From Sphagnum magellanicum (lineage: Eukaryota > Streptophyta > Sphagnopsida > Sphagnales > Sphagnaceae): DNA of 64,000 bases. Both the position numbers and the translations under genes were made by a program. Below the pieces are notes generated by a model. The model ran no database searches, had not been told where the DNA came from, and saw only the letters and a program-made list of their open reading frames with translations. The DNA is taken from NCBI GenBank assembly GCA_021904315.1, contig CM038919.1, positions 2,542,001 to 2,606,000 on the forward strand, given 5' to 3'. How positions within the stretch are numbered: position 1 is the stretch's first letter; each line of letters begins with the position of its first letter. Below, one piece after another: positions 50,590 to 62,500 of the stretch.

Positions 50590-51560
50590 TTTGTTATGGG
50601 GAACCAACTCACCAAGAAGGAGAAAGACCAAGTCACAGACTTGTTAATTAAGTATGAAAATGTGTTTGCATTCTCAATGAAAGACTTAGGTAGGTGTAAG
50701 ATGACGCAGTTCTTTATAGACTTTACAAATGAGACACCCATTTATCGAAGGAGGCATAGGTTGAACAAACATGAGTGGGAACTGGTAGATGAAAGATGTA
50801 AATAGTTCCTTGAAGTTGGTTTCATTCAACCATCAAGTTTTGATTTCGTAGCCACTATAGTAATGTTAACAAAGAAGGATTCAATTAGATTATGGACTGC
50901 GAAAAGGATGTGCAAGGATTATAAACCTTTGAACCTAGTTACACCTCAGGACAAGTACCCCATGCCCATCCTTAAATAATTATTTAATAGTATTGGAGAT
51001 TCAAACATCTTCACAATTATGGATCTAAGGCAAGGCTTCAACCAAATTGTGCTCACTGCGAAGGATCGTTAAAAAACGACATTCCATGAAACAACAAGTT
51101 GTGGGAATGGCTTGTGATGCTTTTTGGATTAAAGAATGCACCTGTCTTCTTTCATTGAATCATGGACCAAGTTCTCGAAGGGGTAGATTTCCTTAAATGC
51201 TACATGGATGACGTCCTAGTGCATAGAAATGGACTCCTATAACACTTGGTTCATCTTGAGGAGTTATTCAAGAGGCTCCGCGAAGTCAATATGAAGATCC
51301 ATCCTAAAAAATGTGAGTTTGATGTCACCTTAATAGTCTACCTTGGACACAAAATTTTGCCAAATGGTATTATGGCTCATTGGGCCAAAATAGTAGCCAT
51401 TTTGGAGATGCCCAATCCTATTAATGTTCACACTTTGAATAGTTTTATCAGACAATGTAATTACTACAGGATTTATGTCCAAGGCTTTAGTACTATTGCT
51501 CATCCTCTTTATGCATTATTAAAGAAGGATGTTGTTTGGACATGGAGTGAAGAAGCTTAG
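50590..51560 (+). pseudogene. Reverse transcriptase domain of the gypsy element
   Basis: It starts with a pre-RT linker (LTKKEKDQVTDLLIKYENVF) and RHRLNKHEWELV. Then come FTIMDLRQGFNQIVL (about 51,012) and CYMDDVLVH, where YMDD (51,201-51,212) is the catalytic motif. The thumb side has LVHLEELFKRLREVNMKIHP and CEFDV...YLGH. Stops occur near 50,803, 50,978, 51,070 and 51,157. The domain copies element RNA into DNA. Confidence 0.88.
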
Positions 51561-51579
51561 GAAGCTTTCGACACATTCA

Positions 51580-52034
51580 AAGAAAAGCTTTCAATGTTCC
51601 CCATTCTGAGAAAACTTGATTTCAACAAGGTTTTCATTCTACACACTAACTAGAGTGCTCTTGGTATTGGTGTTATTCTTGGCCAATTTGATTAGGAAAG
51701 CAAGGAATATGTTATTGCCTATGCATCCCGAAGCAACAACAAGGCTGAGAGCAACTATTCTTCATACAAAGGGGAGTGTTTTGCTGGTGTATGGGTTGTC
51801 ATACATTTCAAGCCCTTTCTTTATGGCACCAAGTTCACTTTGTATACCGACCACCAGCCTATCAAATGGTTGATGACCAACGGCAAACTTATTAGTAAGT
51901 TAGCTCGTTGGGCACTTATACTTCACGAATATGAATTCAAGGTTATTCACCGACTTGGTATTACACATCAAAACGCGAATACCATGTCATGGAGACCCTT
52001 CATTACCTCTGAAGATTTTTCAGAAGCTAAGTAA
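51580..52034 (+). pseudogene. RNase H domain of the gypsy element
   Basis: It shows GIGVILGQ, YVIAYASRSNNKAESNYSS, YKGECFAGVWVV and LYTDHQPIKWLM, the standard gypsy RNase H blocks. The first catalytic Asp (usual TDAS block) reads HTN followed by a stop at about 51,652, so it is lost. The Glu in GECFA and the Asp in YTDHQ remain. It removes RNA from RNA-DNA hybrids. Confidence 0.82.
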
Positions 52035-52129
52035 GACTTTGACCAGATTCTAACAATACATGTATCTTATGCATGTAGTTATCTTGCACTACTGCAATGT
52101 AACCTGGTTGAGCATCCCATTGTGGATAT

Positions 52130-53400
52130 ATGGGAGGATTTGGACACTCTGAGGTTTCTTCAGCATGGGGAATACCTTCCCCAAATTACATCAAGTCACC
52201 GGGATCGCATACAACAACGGTCCAAACACTACTCATGGAGGGACAATCACCTTGTCCGATGCTTACCACAAGGTGACATAGTGGTTCCTCCACCACATGA
52301 ACGGCCTGGTCTTATTCAGAAGGTACACTCGAAGCTTAGACACTTTGGAATTAAGCATACTTATAACCTTCTTGCTCTTCATTACCATTGGGGAGGTATG
52401 TATGTTGTAGTTTGAAACATCATTACAAGGTGTGAACAATGTGATAGAGTGAAAACTTCTTTTTCCTTTTGACAGTTCACGTTTTCTCCACTCCCTATTT
52501 AGGGCATGTTTTATCACTGGTCATGTGATTTAGCTGGAGAATTACCACAAACCTCTAGGGGTAATGTCTACATCATGATTATGATTGAACATTTTTCAAA
52601 GTGGGTCGAACTTATTGCGTTGCCGAACAAGTCATCACATAGCACAAGCTAAGTTTTCTTACAACAGGTCTTAAGTAGGTTTGGGGTTTTGTGTTGAGTG
52701 CCTTACAGATCAAAGATCAGAATTTAGAGGAGAATTCCAAGACCTACTTAACCATGCTCTCATTGACCATTGTCGAACTTCAAGGGATCATCCCCAAGCT
52801 AATGGCCTTGTAGAGAGGATGGTTTAGACATGTAAGAAGAGACTTCGGAAGATTGTCTCACTAGGAACAAAGAGGATTAGGACTTGGCCCTACCTTACAT
52901 CACCATGGGTTACATGATGTCCAAACATGTCTCTTTGTTTCATTTTTCTCCTTACTTTCTACTTTTTAGGAGACATCCCATTCCACCCTTTTCCATTGCT
53001 ACTCAAATGGACCAGGTTGTGGACTTGGACTCCCCAAACACTTGGGCTAGGGTCATCGCAAAAAGGGCTACTCTATTCAGGAAAGTTATGCCCATGGCCA
53101 TGGAAAACTTGTCCATTGTGTAACATCGAGACACCTTACAATATGCACACACACGAGGTGGCAATTACAAACCTAAGGTGAGACAATTTGATGTTGGTGA
53201 CTTTGTGTATCTCTAGCGGCAATCTAATGATACTCTAGACACTTATTCCAGTCGCATTATCTTGAGGATTAAGGTGATTAGGCCTTCAGGTGTGTTAGAG
53301 TTACAAGGAGTTGACGGACGCACAATTTGGGATCATTCCAAAAATTGTGCGCCCTGCCGCCTGCTAAACTTGGATCCTACCATCATCACGTCAACTTGGA
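52130..53400 (+). pseudogene. Integrase domain of the gypsy element
   Basis: An HHCC zinc-binding region has HSKLRHFG (about 52,328) and CEQCDRV (about 52,433). The core has catalytic Asp in CDLAGEL (52,527-52,529), Asp in LTDQRSEF (52,708-52,710) and Glu in GLVERM (52,813-52,815). The last two are 35 codons apart, near the DD35E spacing. The C-terminal part has VGDFVYL, PSGVLELQGVDGRTI and CAPCRLLNLDP. No chromodomain is seen. Stops at several places make it inactive. Confidence 0.82.
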
Positions 53401-53420
53401 TTCCTCCACTTGATTATCCA

Positions 53421-53546
53421 TGTCAGGTATGTTAAATGACAGACGATGTTAATCAGATGTTGCTTTGTAATGGTGGATACCATATTTTTTGCTTCAAGCC
53501 GAAGCTCACTCAAGTTTTCGTCGGCATTTGGTACTGTTCATCATGT
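53421..53546 (+). pseudogene. PHD-finger-like Cys/His cluster after the integrase
   Basis: In frame with the integrase tail: Cys 53,421, Cys 53,430, Cys 53,466, His 53,481, Cys 53,490, Cys 53,535 and Cys 53,544. The aromatic 'WYC..C' just before the last pair is typical of PHD fingers. Seven of the eight C4HC3 ligands are present. The fourth Cys is missing, probably through a 6-9 base deletion between 53,468 and 53,481. A TAA follows the second Cys. PHD fingers bind histone H3 tails, so a live element could be guided to chromatin of a given state (inference). Confidence 0.65.
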
Positions 53547-53616
53547 TCTCTTGTAGCACCTTGATTTCTATTCGGACCATGCGATGCTTTTCCTAGCTTA
53601 AGTTTGGCAGGGGATA

Positions 53617-53776
53617 CATGAAAATTTCATCTCAGCCTCCTCTTGTGCATTGTATATATATGTGTGTGCATATCTTTTGGGTTGATTAGTTTATGCTTTT
53701 GACTGGTTTTAATCTTTTTGTTTAGTAGATTTTGTTATGGATTTACACCCTTACGACACCATACATCACAACAGTT
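53617..53776 (+). repeat. Segment X, copy 1 (upstream of 3' LTR)
   Basis: It matches 54,147-54,308 in direct orientation: 'atttcatctca.cctcctcttg', 'gcattgtatatatatgtg', 'atggatttacacccttacga'. It would normally hold the polypurine tract just before the 3' LTR. Confidence 0.8.
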
Positions 53777-54142
53777 GTCATGCCCGTATGCATGGCCTCA
53801 TACATGACGGTTAGTTACGAGCATGCCAATCATGCTTTTTAGGGTTAATGTAGGCTCTTAGGGTGAATGTACGTTCTTAAGTTACTGTACACTATTAGGT
53901 GTTTTAAGGTTATGGCTTATTTAAGGTTTCAACTTGTTGACGGTTATATAAAAGGCCAAGTTCTTCCCTTCTTTTGTCAATTTTTCTAGAATTCTTTTGT
54001 GAAGAAAAGTTTCCTCCATAGTCAAATGAGAATTCTAGATACTCACAGGGCTATTACATGATCACCGTTTACTTACATTACGTTTTCTTTCCTTGTAATT
54101 TAATTTTAAAAAAACTACTCTTTATCACTTAATGTTAAAAGT
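53777..54142 (+). repeat. 3' LTR of the gypsy element (truncated)
   Basis: It begins TGTCATGCC and matches the first 370 bp of the 5' LTR with many differences, by eye roughly one in eight bases. The last ~80 bp are replaced by a second copy of the upstream segment X. Confidence 0.8.
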
Positions 54143-54146
54143 TCAT

Positions 54147-54308
54147 ACATGAGAATTTCATCTCAACCTCCTCTTGTGCATTGTATATATATGTGCATGC
54201 ATCTTTTTTGACTTGATTAATTTTTGCCTTTGATTAGTTTTAGTCTTTTTGTTCAATAGAGTTTGCTATGGATTTACACCCTTACGAGATCGTATGTCAC
54301 GACACTAC
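54147..54308 (+). repeat. Segment X, copy 2 (downstream of 3' LTR)
   Basis: Direct copy of 53,617-53,776, placed after the truncated 3' LTR. It is followed by 'acgtcatgataacg', which may be the first bases of another LTR, and then by D2 flank. Confidence 0.75.
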
Positions 54309-54604
54309 ACGTCATGATAACGAATTGTTATGCAAACTACAAATGAACTAATGTTTGCCTCTACTTTGATGGAAACCAGAAAAAACAAATAGGAGAAAGG
54401 TAAAACATGAAGGACTTTAAAAGTCATAGCTCAATTGCCAATCGAAGCTACATGCTCTCACTCAATTACCACCAGCCAGTGATTTGTTTTAGGTGGTGAG
54501 TTTTTGCTCTTTTGTGAAACTTTTTGGAGTACAACTTTGAAAATTGAAAATTCTGGTATGTTTTTCGATGTAAGTTGTATTTTTTCAGCAAAAAAATTCC
54601 ACTT

Positions 54605-55620
54605 TTAGTTAATTAAAAAAGTTGAAAAAAAAACCACTAGCCTACCACCAGCTACATTTTTTAATGTCCTTTGTGAAATACCAAACAAGGAAGTAACCAA
54701 GCAGAGTTGAGAATAAACCTCACAGCTAAGTTCAAATAGGCAACTCCAAATCTCCAAAAGTATCCCTTGTTTTTTTGCTTCTCCTTGTGGCTTCAGAATT
54801 CAAAGGCTTTTTAGGAGGGTCCTTTTTTGGGGGTCTATAATGCAAGGAAGCTTGCAAAATATTGGCTATTGGCACTTGCACTAACAGTTTGGTCTAGTAC
54901 ATTGGGAGATCAAGCCACAGCAAACCAGCACCCACCAGTGCACCATCCATTGGATGCCTGTTATAACTCAGTTGTGGATGAACCTCAACTGAGTTAAAAT
55001 TTGATTTCACCTTGGTAATCAATTCTGTAGGAAAGAGGTCTAAGATATAGGTGTAGATAGGTAGGAAAATAGGTAACTATTAAGTAAGTAGATGGTTTAT
55101 ACATAGGTAAGGGCTGTTTTAGTACCTACTTACTAACAACCTGCTTGTGAGTTGTCGATAGGTAGGTAGGAAAAAAAGTAACTGAGATAACCACCATGGT
55201 TAGTTAAGGAACTGGAACCCAACAGAAAACTGTTTCCTGACCACTTACCATTCATCCTTCATGGTGCACTGCTGGGTGCTGGTTCACTGTGGCTGATCAG
55301 TCCTGAATAGAGAGCGGTACGTAAAGGTTGACACCACACAACCCATGGGGACCCTTATTCTGGTAAAGCCCATAGCATCGGGCTTTACCGTGCATAAAGA
55401 GACTAGCTAGGCTGCCTGTGGCAATGATAAGACCAGGAAGTGGGGAAAGTGGGCTTTAAACTTTTGTAAAGCCTGTGGAGAGGTAGGCTCCTTTTTGCAA
55501 GTAGGTTTTAAGAAAACTGTAACTTCAGCTTAGGAAACAAACAAACAAACAAAATTCTCCATGTTGCAATGTGATGTCTAAAAATACGGGAGGTCTTTAC
55601 CAGTGTTGGGCAATTACCTG
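54605..55620 (+). repeat. 1 kb repeat C
   Basis: Third copy of the A/B repeat, the D2b equivalent of B. It lacks B's internal duplication near 14,000-14,090. Confidence 0.8.
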
Positions 55621-55690
55621 GTTTGACCAGTTAGAGCCAACAGTTTTGGTTCCAGTTAAACCAGGTAACCACCCAACACTAGTAAAAACT
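55600..55690. mobile_element. Foldback / hAT-like MITE terminus, D2b copy
   Basis: Same inverted arms as 14,296-14,387: 'cagtgttgggcaattacctggttt' on the left and 'aaaccaggtaaccacccaacactag' on the right. Here the arms pair better than in D2a (cccaacact against agtgttggg). Confidence 0.55.
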
Positions 55691-55699
55691 GAGCCAGAA

Positions 55700-58600
55700 C
55701 TTGGTTTGATTTTTGGAACCAGGTTCAAAACAACCAGATCTGGTTCTAGTTCACTGTAACCAAACCCAGACCAGGTTCTAGCACCAGAACCATAATTTTT
55801 GAAAATAATTTTTTTGGGGAGAGAAAAATAGTTTTGAGTGAAATCAAGGGTCAAATGATGGTGAAATCAAGGGTCAAATTTCTTAGTGTGTTTGAAGGGC
55901 ACCTTTGTATGTGAATATTCTTCCTTGGAAAGAGGAGGTATATTAAGCCTACTATTTAGAAGTAAGTGGGATCCCTCCCGCTGCTATCGCCTCATGCTTT
56001 ACATATGTTTATTAGGCTTATGATAAACTTGGCCATGTGCTTCTAAGTGTCGGGTGAATCAGCATCCACATTGGTACCATGGCAATGGCAAAACCACCAA
56101 TGTTGGACTATCTTTAGAATTTTCAAAGAACCGTCTGTTTCAGTTCCTTAAAAAATTTAGAATGAAAACCATTGGTTCCATTTTCTTTTTAAAAATTCAG
56201 AATCAAAAGCACCATTGGTTCTAATTGTTTCAAAAACTAAAAAGAATCAATGATTTTCATGAAAGAACCTGCAAAGAACCAGTGGATCTCTAGTAGCCAG
56301 TTCCTTCTTGACTTTTAATTTGTTTTAATCCACAGTTATATATCCAATTAGGTTTTTGGAATTTTTAGGAACTAATGAGTAAGTGAACATATATAGGCTA
56401 CCTGGGTTGATAATTGATGGGTATCTATCTATCTGTCCCTCATTCTAAGAACCACCCAAAACTGGTAAAAACTCCAAAATCTATTTAAATTGCCTCCAAA
56501 TATTCCAAATATCCCATTCTTAGACTAAATCAGGGTTTCCGAGTTCAAATCTAACTTCTTTTGGGCTTACTATGGCCACTAAGAGGCCTCACTCAAAAAG
56601 GTTAAGATACCAGTGTGGGTTTGCATGTTCACCCTAGCCATGTTTTAGGGTTCTGCTGGTTCAGATGCATATCATGTTCAGCCAAAACAAAATCAAAATG
56701 TGTTGCACTGCCTTCTTCTCATAGTTGCCTTGTTTTGCACCTTGCATGGTTCTGCATGTTTCTGCACAACTTTTTCATGTTTTTGCAAGAACATCATTTG
56801 ATATGTTTTGCATGTTTTGCTGTGCCAAGCTAAATTTGAACCCAACAAACCTCTTTTTATAAGACAGTACCAACTACCAACCAACAACATGTTTTCAAAA
56901 AATGAAAGAGGGCACTCTTTTTAGGGTTTATATTTATAGATGCATAGGGTCAAAGTAGTTAAACTCTATGAGACAAACAAACAAAGCTTTAATGGGTTTA
57001 GGGTTTAGGGTCAATGAGTTTTTGAGCCAGAAAATGCTAGATAAAGGGTGTTTGATGTCTTCCTTCCTCATACTAGGCTCCTTAATTTGGGAATGAATCC
57101 AACCGCCCCCTCTCCCCGCGCCCCACCCCCCTTTGGGCTTTATTGTATACATAAATAATCACAAGTTTCACTTTGTCCATAGCAATGCAAAAAAAAATGT
57201 AAGAAAAGCCCCCAAAATGTGGATTTCTTTTGTCAACTCTCCATACTTGTAGCATTTTGGCTGGTGGATTCCACCTCACTTTGGCTATTTAGCTAGACAC
57301 AGCATTTTGGGTGGCATTCCTCTTGTGGAATTGTCTGGGTCTACCTCTCAGTGAAGTTATGGGGTAGCTTCTTTTTCCTCCACATGTTCTTAAAGAAACC
57401 TCTCCCACCCCCCACCAATACCCCCACCCCCCAAAAAAAAATCCCCCACTTATATTTGAAACTTTCTGCATTGAAAAAAAAAAATCTTTTAAACCAGAGG
57501 TCTTATGAAGCCCTTTATTTCACCATATCACCCATGCAGAATCTGCCTGGGCCCGCCCCATTCAAGTACCCAAGCAGATTCTGCATATTAAGAGGTCAGT
57601 AGAGGACCACCCAGGGTGGATTCCAGGGCCAACCCTAGTGCACTCATGGGGTGAGATGACAAAGGCCTTGTTAGGGCCTGGAATTCTCCTGAATAACCCA
57701 TTCTCTAGTCCATAACTAGTTTGGGTGTCCTATTCACACTCTTTAGGATTTTCCTAGGTGAGACAGCCAGCCATTTGCTGGTTCCACTTTTGGTGCAGTC
57801 GGTTCCATGTGTAATGTGAATGAATGGTGAACAATGTGCTTGATATGTGAACACACTTGATCTAGGTGTTGTGGTTTTTGTTCTGGTCTATTGTACTATA
57901 GCTGGAGCTAAGTAGTGATGAACTATAGTTAGGTGTGGCACCCCCCTATCACCATCCAGCCCCAAGGCCATTTGCTACCTCTACTTCCCCTCCCCCATTT
58001 AGATTCATCCAAATCATTCCACATATTTCCAAAATATATTTAAAACATTGTTATGAAAACATATTAAAAAAATTTGCAACATTAGTACAACTTTTAACAC
58101 TAAAGCATGAAAAACCAAGTATAGGTTACACATTGTGAATGTATTTGGGTTGCTCCATTCGAATGACTTGGAGGTTGTCATTTTGGGGTTCAATAACATC
58201 CAACTAGATGTCAAACACAATTGTAGTAGTGATTTTGGGTTCAATAAACATCATGTTGTTGGTTTGCATCTATTATTGATTTTTGGAGATCCTCCCTTTC
58301 CTAGTGGTTTCTAGGTCCTAGGGTCTGTTGACTAGTCATGCCACTTGTCATATTCTCCAAATAATGATAGTGGGTAGAAACATATGTTGCTTCAACAATC
58401 CTTTGTATCCCCTAGGTCCTTACCTAAGGAAGATTTTTGGCCAAATAGATGTGCTTGTCAATGTTTTATTGTCTATGTAAATATGAGATTTTTGAACACA
58501 AAATGGTTCCAATCTACTTCCATGTCTTTGCCCTAACTATTAGTTGTTGTAATGTTTTCCCCTCCGTGTTCTTAGTATCCTAGTAAGTTCAATAGTTATT

Positions 58601-59520
58601 GAAACGTTGGGTCATTGTGATGCATTTGATATTGTAAGAATTGAGTAAGCAAATGCCTTTAAGTCCACATCCTCCATGTTTTTGTTGCCTTCCTTAGACC
58701 CCTCTTGTGGTTGAATTGGAGTTTCAACTAGGTTTTTTTTGTTTTTCTCAAAAATATGTTCTAATTGTCTTCTAAAATTGCTAGTTACTAGCTAGTCATC
58801 TTTATCTATAGTAGATGGTCTAAGTAGATCTTTTTTCTCTCCATTGCTTGATTGTATCAAATGTGTTTAGGTTGAACTTACTAGGTTAATTCAATTTGGT
58901 AGTATAAAGTGGTCCCAAATTCTCAAATCTTTGAAGTTCATGGGACCTCTCCTACCCTTATAATAGCCCACTCACCTTACTACCTAAATACTTTTCAATG
59001 ATATGTTTCAATTACATCAAGACCCAAAGGCCTTCTTAATTCATTTGCATCATAATTCATCAATAGTTACAAGCAAAAGTCTTGAACAAGACCTTCATTG
59101 CATTCACATATATTTTGCATTGAAATGAAGGATAAAGTTTACCTCACACATGTGTCATGTGCCATGATCCGAAGCCTATCGTCATAGGGAAAACCATATT
59201 ATGTTTTAGGGACATTGTTTGACTTGCACCTTTGATATTGATTCAAATCTATTATGGGTTCAATTGTTGTTTTTCAAAATAATTCATTTTGAACTCCCAA
59301 ATGAAATATGTCTTTGTAAAGCTCAAAGGTTAAGGAATGTAGATCTAGAAAAAAATTGCATTACAACTAGAAGTTTCATCCAAACAATCACATTCTTCTA
59401 AAGGACTCATCTAGTCACCAAGTAGCCAATGTTGAGTAACATCATTAGTTTATTATTATTAAATTAATTGATTTAATTAGCTTGTATATAATCCACAAAA
59501 TCCAACCCAATGGCCTATGA
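55700..59520. other. Non-coding D2b spacer
   Basis: Copy of 14,400-18,220. It has C-rich and A-rich tracts near 57,105-57,130 and 57,400-57,445. No gene is recognisable. Confidence 0.5.
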
Positions 59521-62500
59521 TGATGAAAGGGTTAAACAGTGACACAATCACAATTCACCATCATGACATTGAAGGTGAACAAGGTGTTTGTTTTGTCGAT
59601 GAATGATAGTCTTTTTCATGGAAAAAAGACCTTTGACGATCCCAACATTGGATGGTACATGTTTGAGATGCAAAATGCCATGAGGAAGTTAAATTTGTAT
59701 TCAAAATTCTAGAAGATGGAAATGTATAAGGGATCTTCCATGACCAATTTCATTAAAGAGATCAAGGAAATCAAGACCAACTTGGTTGTTGTGGGAGAAA
59801 TTTTGATTGATAATATATTGGTCCATGCATGGTTTAATGTCCTACCTTCAAGTTATGAATTTTGATCCTATCAATCGCACCTAATGATATTTTGCCACCA
59901 TTTGACAAACTTGTTGAAAAGTTCTTATACAAAAAATAACATGAGAGTAATTAAACATGTTGTCTAGATGAAGAAAAACTTTTGATTTGAGGAATTAAGA
60001 AATAGAACATTAGTTCCAAGTCAGAGTGTGACCAATCTTAGGAACAACACATTATTCAAATAATAAGAAGTTACAACGTGGCTTATGTTATGTTTGTGAC
60101 AATGAAGGTCATTTTGCACAAAAATTTCGATAGCCAAAAGGAAAAGGGAGCTTAAGCTTTAAAAAGAAATCAATGAGTAATGTAAATGACAATAGAAAAG
60201 ATTGCATTATTGACTATAAAGGATTGTACATGTATATTCAATTGCAAAGGTCTTTGAAATGTCCTTAGTTACCATGAAAGAAATAATAATCAAACTAATA
60301 TCTTGATTCAAATGTTATTAACCATGTCATAAATGATAGAAGAAAAGTAGGTTCATTCATTGAGATAAGCAACAAGGCAAAATTTGAAATGATAAAAAGA
60401 AAAGTAAGTTCATTCATTGAGGTTGACAACAAGGCCAAAGCCAAAGTTATTGTTGGAGAGGACCATATTATAAAAGACAAGGACCTTGCATCGTTGCATC
60501 TATTGGACAAAGAAACAAAGACCATTGTTCTTCAAATGCTAAATTTAGTTAAGAATATATTGCCATTGGAACAATTTTTAGATGAAAGCTACATTTTGGT
60601 GTTCACAAGAAAAAAATGTTGGATCTTGTCAAAAAAAAAGTATAGGGAAAATTGTAGGGAATGCAACTTGCACAAAAGGAAATAGTCTTTACATATTAGA
60701 CATGCAAAGGGGAAAAAATTCTACAAAATTCATGTGTCTTAGTAAATGTTACAGAAAAAAAAGGTGATTCATGCATGTGGCACCAAAATTTAAGCACCTA
60801 AATTATCGTACCTTACATGAATATTCTAATGAATGAACTTTAGGACTTCCAAAATTAACTTGATATTGTGAAGTTTGCAACATTTATTTAATAGTAAAAC
60901 AAGCTTGAAGGGGTTCAATTCTTTAAATTGTAACAAAATACTGTCTCAACTTCAACCTTTTACGTATTCCCTTATCTAATCCTATTTTATTATACACAAT
61001 ACATAATATGGATGATATTGATGGAATCTAGAATTGTGGTGATATAAAATATTATATTGTTAAATATTTGACACCTTTTAGTTCAACAATATTGGAAAAT
61101 AAAAATATAGGAGAAAAAGAACTTCATCAAGGACTAGGTCATTTTTGTCTTGAATGGTACACATTAAAGGATTTTCACCCAAAGGAGTTTTCCCAAGCAA
61201 GAAAATTTAACATTAAAAAAAATGTTTTGAAATTTAGTTGCATAGATGTTTGCAATCCATTGCCAATGAAATCGCTCAATAATTATTGGTACTTTTTGGC
61301 ATTTATTTATGATTTTTTGAAAATAAACTTAGGTCTATGTCAATAAATCAAAATTTTGAAACATTTAACAAATTTAAACAGTTTGGAGAAGAATTATTTG
61401 AATATGAGGCAAGAAAAAGAATCAAAACATTCCATGCTAATTGTGAAGGTAAAATTTTTTTTCAAGAAAATTTAATCTATACTTTGGAAGAAATGTAATT
61501 GAATGTCAATTAACACATACTAGATCATTAGGTCAAAATGGTGTTTCTAAGTGAAAGAATTTCTCAATTTAAAAAAAGGATCATAATATGTGTTTAAAGA
61601 GTGGTGTGCCAAATTATTTATCACATGAAGCAAGGAACATGCTAGGACCTATTCATTAAATTGATGTCCAACGAGGAAAAAAATAGCATTTCTCTTTAAG
61701 AAAGATTTCAATTGATATCTCAACTAAATGTGAATCATCTTTAAAAATTAAGTAATTTAGTTTATATGCATGTATTGTATATTAGAGTTTAAATTAATCA
61801 AAATAATATTAATAAGGTATGCACTACAACACATTTTGGGTTTTGCAATTTCCATTTGCAATTGAATATTAATTGTAAAAGACATATGCAAGTAACAACT
61901 TATGAGTTGTAAAACCCACGTTATTTCACCCACTTAGTTGCAAAGGACAATGATGTGGCATCTAGTTGCAAAGTCTAATCGTATTATGAACTAGCCTTTT
62001 TTATGTTGTGATAATATTGAAATTTCATGTCATAAATTTCCAAAGTGTGATGTGTAAAATGTAAAATGTAAAATGATGTGGATGTCATGTCAACCTAATC
62101 ATTTTACTTGACTACTTGTTATAAATTATGCCTTCCTATAAAAGTGACACATGTCAAAAAATTTATCCACACATGTTCAATTACGATTCACACATGACCA
62201 AGAATGAACTAGGTGTAAAATCCATAAGTGTCAATATTTTATTGCATGTTAAAGGCTAATAAGTATGTAATTGTTTATATCAATCCAACACACCAAAACA
62301 TGGCATATATGATTACACATCGAAACCTAAGCTAATTAAGTTAACTAAGTTAATCTATGTTACTTAAGTTAGGTAGGCTAAGCCACCTAGTTTAAGTTGC
62401 CTAGGTTTTAAATATGGGCTAAGTAGGAGCCTAGGTGGCATAACCTACACACCTTAGCCAAGATTAACCATGTAAATTACTTAACATAATCTAGGGTAGA

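Larger units (their letters stand above)
44729..54308 (+). mobile_element. Ty3/gypsy LTR retrotransposon carrying a DNA methyltransferase and a PHD-like finger (dead copy)
   Basis: Order: 5' LTR, primer site, leader with simple repeats, gag with two zinc knuckles, protease, cytosine methyltransferase, reverse transcriptase, RNase H, integrase, PHD-like finger, a 160-bp segment X, 3' LTR, and a second copy of X. The RT-RNase H-integrase order marks it as Ty3/gypsy. Numerous in-frame stops and shifts make it inactive. D2a has an empty site at about 12,975. No clean 5-bp target duplication is visible, and the right end is rearranged. Confidence 0.9.
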
